Shown here piece by piece: positions 15,301-19,033 of a DNA stretch of 19,033 bases (positions are counted from its first letter, which is position 1; each line of letters starts with the position of its first letter). The notes under the pieces were generated by a model. The model saw only the letters and a program-made list of their open reading frames with translations, had not been told where the DNA came from and ran no database searches. This stretch comes from CAYRLW01 sp964425215 (lineage in GTDB: Bacteria > Spirochaetota > Spirochaetia > Treponematales > Breznakiellaceae): positions 1-19,033 of the forward strand of contig CAYRLW010000056.1 of NCBI GenBank assembly GCA_964425215.1. Direction: 5' to 3'. Position numbers and translations under genes: made by a program.

Positions 15301-16266
15301 TACGGCTTGGTTTCCGTATACCCCCAAACATCCCACGGGACAACCATTCTAGACGAAGAGGATGTCGATTTGTTGGAGGCCCGCTCTGTATTCTTGGACC
15401 ACAAGCCCCTTCCGCTCTGGAAAGGGGGCCCCGAACCCTTCAAGGTCCACCCCCTCCCCGGGGGAGCTAAACCTTTGGTGGTTCTACCGGTGTTTCCGGG
15501 GACCAACTGCGAATGGGATATGCAAAGGGCCTTTGAAAGGGCCGGAGCGAGGACCCAGTTGGTCGTATACCGGAACCGGGATAAGCAGGATATTTTGGAA
15601 TCCACCGAGGAACTTCGCAGGGCTATCGAATCCGCCCAAATTGTAGCCCTATCCGGGGGTTTTAGCGCGGGGGATGAACCGGATGGATCGGGCAAATTTA
15701 TCGCCAACGCCCTCCGCGCTCCAGCGGTTGCCGACGCACTGAGATCCCTTTTGAATGACCGTTTAGGGCTCATCCTGGGCATTTGTAACGGCTTTCAAGC
15801 GTTGATCAAGCTGGGTCTCGTGCCCTTTGGCACCTTTAAAGAGCCAAGCCCCAATCAACCGACCCTAACCTTCAACACCATCGCCCGGCATAGCTCCCGG
15901 ATGGTTCGAACCAAGGTACTGTCAAACCGGTCCCCCTGGCTTGCCCTGGAAGAGCCCGGCACGGTGCATGTAGTTCCCGTAAGCCACGGGGAAGGGAGAA
16001 TCGTTATAACCGACACGGATGCCCAAACCCTCTTTGCGCAGGGGCAGGTACCCTTCTGTTACGTAGATCCCCAGGGGAACCCCACCATGGCCGAACCCCA
16101 TAACCCCAACGGGTCGGCCTTCGCCATTGAAGGACTTACCAGCCCCGATGGCAGGGTCTTGGGAAAAATGGCCCATTCCGAACGGGAGGGACCGTATGTG
16201 CATATCAATATTCCGGGGAATAAAAGACAAAGTATTTTCGAAGCGGGCATTCGCTATTTTCAATAG
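12346..16266 (+). CDS. purL: Phosphoribosylformylglycinamidine synthase, single-chain (PurS-PurL-PurQ fused) type
   Basis: 1306 residues. It converts FGAR, glutamine and ATP to FGAM in de novo purine synthesis (cytosol). The N-terminal PurS-like part (about 8-90) starts with IQRIYVEKKAGFDVEA. Two AIR-synthase-like halves follow, with YWSDHCRHTTF at about 233-243 and NETHNHPTEIEPFGGAATCL from 339. The C-terminal glutaminase starts near 1045 (FPGTNCEWD from 1050), with nucleophile C1147 (GICNGFQ) and H1277/E1279 (MAHSERE). It resembles the clostridial-type long PurL (around 1250 residues) rather than the separate PurQ/PurL/PurS genes of Bacillus. I place the start at GTG 12346 behind a perfect AGGAGG. 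An in-frame ATG at 12208 lies inside the tRNA-Arg gene and is rejected. No clear terminator follows. Confidence 0.95.
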   Translation: MSTPPDAIQRIYVEKKAGFDVEARNVQTELVEFLGVTYPELHRGLRVRILHRYDVAHLDTEQFDKACTYVLSEPQSDRVYNSILVPAEEGEQFFAVEYLQGQYDQRADSAEQCIALVCGLRPTVRCARVYLFQLPGTGLSEKVLGAIKQYLINPVDSREAELGLPASLDNPTFQSRRVPTVEGLISQNDGELKETLKRLGLAMGLEDLRFCQAYFQSKHRDPSLAELRVLDTYWSDHCRHTTFTTELGSVDFDNFPEAPALRRAMDLYMKVRQEVYGETDRKSRPITLMDLATIGTRVLKKRGLAADVEESKEINACSIRCTMEYDDGSTEPWLLMFKNETHNHPTEIEPFGGAATCLGGAIRDPLSGRAYVYQAMRVSGGGDPRKPISTTLKGKLPQIKIAREAAAGYSSYGNQIGLATGQVAEVYHQGFVAKRMELGAVIGAVKEAWVRREEPQKGDVVLLVGGKTGRDGIGGATGSSRVHTDQSVQSAGAEVQKGNPVEERKIQRLFRNPRLSRLIKRCNDFGAGGVSVAVGELAGGLDIDLDRVPKKYEDLDGMEIAISESQERMAVVVDPSDVTAFIDLALEENLTAVPIAVVTDQGDSPSARLRMTWQGVTIVDLDRSFLDSNGAPRTTTVKMTGSGSSVGSPDLPMTPSAILDQIERELRSLRTTSRRGLQERFDGSIGASSVLYPWAGVEQGTPECGMVALLPSLDKAPRTASIMTFGYDPEVATLSPYRGAKGAIREALAKFACLGGNPWTARLSLQEYFEKPDDPSSWGKPLQALLGALEAQLALEIPAIGGKDSMSGSYLDPEQGIQLKVPPTLVAFAAGTAPAKAIRSSALSGEAGNPLVLLYLLPQDDEWQAFRANMNTLQSLSERGLILSATPIASGGLGATLAIAAFGNTVGLEVEGEVLSIIPPTFHQGSVLLELDGRSFQDASILASAAHYAMVGHTIGEPVFRIRGEVVSDPTQNETPLKVLRRAYEYGLVSVYPQTSHGTTILDEEDVDLLEARSVFLDHKPLPLWKGGPEPFKVHPLPGGAKPLVVLPVFPGTNCEWDMQRAFERAGARTQLVVYRNRDKQDILESTEELRRAIESAQIVALSGGFSAGDEPDGSGKFIANALRAPAVADALRSLLNDRLGLILGICNGFQALIKLGLVPFGTFKEPSPNQPTLTFNTIARHSSRMVRTKVLSNRSPWLALEEPGTVHVVPVSHGEGRIVITDTDAQTLFAQGQVPFCYVDPQGNPTMAEPHNPNGSAFAIEGLTSPDGRVLGKMAHSEREGPYVHINIPGNKRQSIFEAGIRYFQ

Positions 16267-16285
16267 AGGCTTTAAAAGGTCCCCC

Positions 16286-16314
16286 TTGCAAAAACGTTTA
16301 AACCGAATTATAGT
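16286..16314 (+). promoter_or_regulatory. malQ: Sigma-70-type promoter of malQ
   Basis: TTGCAA (16286-16291), 17-bp spacer, TATAGT (16309-16314): near consensus with ideal spacing. Transcription would begin about 16320-16322, inside the palindrome described next, leaving a leader of about 24 nt with GGAG before the ATG. Confidence 0.65.
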
Positions 16315-16319
16315 CTAAC

Positions 16320-16331
16320 TAAACCGGTTTA
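16320..16331. promoter_or_regulatory. Candidate operator: 12-bp palindrome at the malQ transcription start
   Basis: TAAACCGGTTTA is a perfect 12-bp palindrome at the expected transcription start of malQ. The half-site TAAACCG also occurs at 16299-16305 inside the promoter spacer, exactly 21 bp (about two helical turns) upstream and in the same orientation. The arrangement fits a repressor binding one face of the DNA, for instance a LacI-type sugar regulator. The protein is not identified. Confidence 0.4.
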
Positions 16332-16344
16332 ACGGAGTGTTTTT

Positions 16345-17886
16345 ATGCGATTAAGCGGAGTTTTACTGCATCCCACGTCCCTCCCCAGCGCGTACGGTAT
16401 TGGAGACTTAGGGAGGGGTGCCTATCAATTTATTGACTGGCTTCAGAAAGGAAACCAAAAGCTGTGGCAGGTCCTCCCTCTGGGTCCCACGGGCTACGGA
16501 GATTCCCCCTACGCTTCTTTTTCGACCTTCGCTGGTAATCCCCTTTTGATCGACTTAGATAATTTGGTACAACGGGGGTACCTTCAGCCAGCGGACCTCC
16601 TGCCTATCCCTTCAACCAACCCTGCTATCGTCGATTATGGGTCCCTCATTCCCTGGAAAATAGGATTATTAGATCAAGCGGCCCTTCATTTTTTACAAAA
16701 CCATGCTCCGGAAGAAGAGGAAACCTATACCGCTTTTTGCGTTCAAGAGCGGTGGTGGCTCGACGATTTTGCCCTTTTTATGGATATAAAAGATCATTTT
16801 GATACGTTGGCCGCCCGGGAGGGGAAGGGGGGGGCCATTTGGTCCAACTATTGGCCCGAGGATCTGGCCTTGGGGGTTCCGAAGGCTTTAGAAGCCTGGA
16901 AGGGACAAGAGGACCACCGGCAAACCATCGAAAGGCGAAAGGTGATCCAATATTTTTTCTTTACCCAGTGGAAGGCCCTTAAAAAGTACGCTAACGACCG
17001 GGGAATAGCCATAATAGGAGATCTGCCTATCTTTGTGGCCGCCGATTCGGTGGACGTATGGGCCCATCGGGAACTGTTTCAATTAACCGAAAAGGGAGTC
17101 CCTAAAAAAGTAGCGGGGGTTCCTCCAGATTATTTTAGCGAAACCGGTCAACTCTGGGGAAACCCTCTCTACGATTGGCCCAAACATACCCAGCAAAAAT
17201 ATACCTGGTGGATCCAACGTATTAAGGGAAACCTTCGGCTCTTCGATTGGCTACGGATCGATCATTTTAGGGGTTTTGAAGCGTACTGGTCCGTCCCCTA
17301 CGGAGAAAGCACCGCCATCCATGGAACCTGGGAAAAAGCTCCAGGTCATGATTTTTTTTCCCAATTAAAAACCCAACTGGGCGACCTTCCCATCCTGGCG
17401 GAAGATCTGGGCTTTATAACCGAAGAAGTGCGGGATCTTCGAGATTCCTTTGCCTTGCCAGGGATGAAAATCCTTCAGTTTGCCTTTGATGCGAAGGAGA
17501 GCGGTAAAGGCTTGGACGTGCTCAACGGCTTCCTTCCCCACATGTACAACCCCCAAAGCATTGTCTACACGGGAACCCACGACAACGATACCCTTAAAGG
17601 ATGGCTTGATAAGGCCCTACCACAGGAATTGGCTTTCATTCGATCCTACCTGGGTTATACCCCCGTAAATTATGTGGAAGCCCTTATCCGCTTAGCCCTA
17701 TCATCGGTCGCCACCTTCGCGATTATCCCTATGCAAGATATTTTAGGCCTTGGATCGGAAGCCCGGATGAACACCCCATCCACCATAGGAAATAATTGGA
17801 AATGGAGGATTACGGAAAACCAGCTGATGGACCAGGACGCGGAGTTTATCCATATTCTTTCTAATTTATACGGCAGAAATGTATAA
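16345..17886 (+). CDS. malQ: 4-alpha-glucanotransferase (amylomaltase, GH77)
   Basis: 513 residues, the normal length of a bacterial amylomaltase without extra N-terminal modules. It transfers alpha-1,4-glucan segments between maltodextrins and releases glucose, in cytosolic starch/maltodextrin or glycogen use. Conserved blocks are LLHPTSLPSAYGIGDLG (7-23), FSTFAGNPLLIDL, GDLPIFVAADSVDVWA, and PPDYFSETGQLWGNPLYDW. The catalytic nucleophile is D306 (RIDHFRG), the acid/base E353 (AEDLG) and the third carboxylate D413 (GTHDND). The C-terminal block MNTPSTIGNNWKWR is intact. ATG at 16345 has GGAG at about 9 nt. The next gene begins 15 bp after the stop, so the two are likely co-transcribed. Confidence 0.97.
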   Translation: MRLSGVLLHPTSLPSAYGIGDLGRGAYQFIDWLQKGNQKLWQVLPLGPTGYGDSPYASFSTFAGNPLLIDLDNLVQRGYLQPADLLPIPSTNPAIVDYGSLIPWKIGLLDQAALHFLQNHAPEEEETYTAFCVQERWWLDDFALFMDIKDHFDTLAAREGKGGAIWSNYWPEDLALGVPKALEAWKGQEDHRQTIERRKVIQYFFFTQWKALKKYANDRGIAIIGDLPIFVAADSVDVWAHRELFQLTEKGVPKKVAGVPPDYFSETGQLWGNPLYDWPKHTQQKYTWWIQRIKGNLRLFDWLRIDHFRGFEAYWSVPYGESTAIHGTWEKAPGHDFFSQLKTQLGDLPILAEDLGFITEEVRDLRDSFALPGMKILQFAFDAKESGKGLDVLNGFLPHMYNPQSIVYTGTHDNDTLKGWLDKALPQELAFIRSYLGYTPVNYVEALIRLALSSVATFAIIPMQDILGLGSEARMNTPSTIGNNWKWRITENQLMDQDAEFIHILSNLYGRNV

Positions 17887-17901
17887 AGCCGGGAGACATG
17901 G

Positions 17902-18222
17902 ATGTTTACGCTGATCACCTTCATCCCCCCCACCTATAGGGAGTCCGTTTTATCGGCCCTTTTTGAAGCCGGAGCGGGGAAGTATAAAAATTACGATCAT
18001 TGCGCGTTTGTTAGTTCTGGCCAAGGCCGATTCCGCCCTTTGGATGGTTCAAAACCCTTTATAGGCTCCCTGAATCGCGATGAATTGGTAGAAGAAGAAC
18101 GCATCGAAACGCTTGTGGACGACGAACAGGTCGAGCTGGTCCTTCAAGCCCTTAGAAAAGCCCACCCTTATCAAGAACCGGCTATCTATCTGTATCCCTT
18201 GGATAACCGTTGTTTGTCATAG
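17902..18222 (+). CDS. NIF3/YqfO-type stand-alone domain protein (PII/CutA-like fold)
   Basis: A 106-residue cytosolic protein matching the small stand-alone version of the domain inserted in NIF3/YqfO proteins. The hallmarks are KYKNYDHCAF (27-36), GQGRFRPLDGSKPFIG (40-55) and the C-terminal HPYQEPAIYLYPL (88-100). The family keeps the YDHC histidine/cysteine and HPYEEP residues, which suggests metal or small-ligand binding, but no biochemical role is established. GGGAG precedes the ATG by 6 nt. It follows malQ by 15 bp and ends 17 bp before the convergent glutamine amidotransferase stop. Any link to maltodextrin use is not obvious. Family placement is fairly sure; function is not. Confidence 0.8.
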   Translation: MFTLITFIPPTYRESVLSALFEAGAGKYKNYDHCAFVSSGQGRFRPLDGSKPFIGSLNRDELVEEERIETLVDDEQVELVLQALRKAHPYQEPAIYLYPLDNRCLS

Positions 18223-18239
18223 TGAAACACAACGTACTC

Positions 18240-18932
18240 TTACAGGAACCAGTCGAGTATACCTTGCAGTATTCTTTCAGAAGTGGGTAAATATTTTATC
18301 CTGTTTTCTCTTATCCGCGGCTCATTTTGAATATACATCCCTTTTTCCGACAATTCTACGCCCTCATGGGAAATCATATCATCAATACTATTTGCCGTGC
18401 TCTCCAGGTGAAATTGTAAAGCCAGGGCTCTATTTTTCCAAATAAAAGCTTGGTTTTCACAAGCGGCGCTGTACGCTAATGTATGGGCTCCCTTAGGAAT
18501 AGAAAACGTATCCCCATGCCAATGGAAAGGGTCAAAGGTTGGAGGAAAGATTTTTTCCCAGCGATAAGGAACCACGGGGGCCCTATAGGTTGGGAAAAAT
18601 CCAATTTCCTTTTCAGGATTTTTGCTCACCTCTGCGCCCAACGCATGGGCTATCATTTGGGCCCCGAGACAAATTCCTAATACTTTTATTCTTCCTTCTC
18701 GCAGTACATCCTGAATAAATTGAAGCTCTGATTTCAGCCACGGATATTCGGATACGTCGTGAACGCCCATAGGGCCCCCTAAAATCACAAGCCGATCTAT
18801 ATCCTTAATTGATGGAAAAATTGGATTTTCAAAAAGATAAGAAAAACTGATGGTAACCCCTGCGGTATTTAATAATTCCCCTATTCTTGCGGGTCCTTCG
18901 AAGGGAACGTGCTGAATAATATGTATTCTCAT
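18240..18932 (-). CDS. Class I glutamine amidotransferase (GuaA-N-like, stand-alone)
   Basis: 230 residues with the class I glutaminase fold and complete triad: nucleophile C88 in LGICLGAQ, H175 and E177 in LQFHLES. Supporting motifs are VILGGPMGVHD (49-59) and FHWHGDTF (136-143). It lacks a synthetase domain, so it belongs to the stand-alone GMP-synthase-like amidotransferases, several of which act on glutamylated amines or peptides. The substrate cannot be told. No Shine-Dalgarno is seen before the ATG, and a promoter-like pair ends 6 bp upstream, so translation may be leaderless. Two sampled 60-base lines are about 38% G+C by hand count, against 52% or more in purL lines, suggesting a separate origin. 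It lies just downstream of the rRNA operon end. Confidence 0.88.
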   Translation of the reverse strand: MRIHIIQHVPFEGPARIGELLNTAGVTISFSYLFENPIFPSIKDIDRLVILGGPMGVHDVSEYPWLKSELQFIQDVLREGRIKVLGICLGAQMIAHALGAEVSKNPEKEIGFFPTYRAPVVPYRWEKIFPPTFDPFHWHGDTFSIPKGAHTLAYSAACENQAFIWKNRALALQFHLESTANSIDDMISHEGVELSEKGMYIQNEPRIRENRIKYLPTSERILQGILDWFL

Positions 18933-18938
18933 AGGATG

Positions 18939-18967
18939 ATAGTACGATTACGATAGCGGCGTTTCAA
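18939..18967 (-). promoter_or_regulatory. Candidate promoter of the glutamine amidotransferase gene
   Basis: Minus strand TTGAAA (18962-18967), 17-bp spacer, TACTAT (18939-18944). The ATG lies only 6 nt after the -10 box, so the predicted start of transcription falls at or next to the first base of the start codon. Confidence 0.4.
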
Positions 18968-18981
18968 GTAAGAGCCGAAGC

Positions 18982-18989
18982 AAAAAAAA
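18982..18989 (-). terminator. U-tract ending the 5S rRNA transcript
   Basis: Eight consecutive U residues directly follow the 3' end of the 5S rRNA. The closing helix of the 5S itself, whose other strand is outside the window, may supply the stem of an intrinsic terminator. Confidence 0.5.
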
Positions 18990-19033
18990 GCCTGGCGACT
19001 ACCTACTTTCCCACCCCTTAGAGGGGCAGTATC
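18990..19033 (-). rRNA. rrf: 5S ribosomal RNA, 3' end (partial, cut by the window edge)
   Basis: Read on the minus strand, these 44 bases are the last part of a 5S rRNA: ACTGCCCCTCTAAGGGGTGG is the helix IV-type hairpin, then GGAAAGTAGGTAGTCGCCAG matches the conserved 3' segment. The 5' two thirds lie beyond the window, and the 23S and 16S genes are presumably further upstream on the same strand. Confidence 0.85.

Noticed and set aside
15186..15782. 198-residue open frame on the minus strand inside purL
   Set aside because: It is antisense to the conserved PurL reading frame, has no recognisable domain and is explained by the codon bias of purL.

Overview
The window reads as chromosomal DNA of an anaerobic or fermentative bacterium of moderate GC (about half by eye). 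A spirochaete of the Treponema group is my best guess. It rests on the winged-helix/excisionase-type HTH fused to a PTS EIIA domain, the single-chain clostridial-type PurL, and intergenic palindromes; no single feature is decisive.

Layout. Positions 19-1593 (minus) encode a membrane chemoreceptor with a single Cache sensor. Positions 1594-2070 are a non-coding gap with three back-to-back perfect inverted repeats. Positions 2071-11440 (minus) are a tight seven-gene operon for a complex I / group 4 hydrogenase-type membrane machine: two tandem HyfB-like subunits, then HyfC-, HyfE-, HyfF- and HyfG-like subunits and a HyfI-like small subunit fused to a two-cluster ferredoxin domain. A PTS EIIA/HTH fusion gene (11455-12141) lies 14 bp upstream of this operon, and a tRNA-Arg(CCU) lies 20 bp upstream of that on the same strand, with its own strong promoter. 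In the other direction run purL (12346-16266), malQ (16345-17886) and a small NIF3/YqfO-type protein (17902-18222). Converging on these, on the minus strand, is a class I glutamine amidotransferase (18240-18932), preceded by the 3' end of a 5S rRNA at the window edge.

The main point of interest is the large operon. By gene content it looks like a formate-hydrogenlyase or hydrogenase-4 cluster, but the large subunit has lost all four NiFe-binding cysteines. The small subunit keeps its complete FeS ligand set, and all three antiporter-like subunits keep their ion-path Glu and Lys residues. The complex is therefore best described as Ehr-type (energy-converting-hydrogenase-related). It should still couple electron transfer or a conformational change to ion movement, but with an unknown redox partner and probably no H2 chemistry. 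Its tight linkage to a PTS EIIA/DNA-binding fusion suggests control by sugar or nitrogen phosphotransfer status.

The remaining genes are housekeeping: purine synthesis (PurL), maltodextrin metabolism (MalQ), translation (tRNA, 5S rRNA) and motility sensing.
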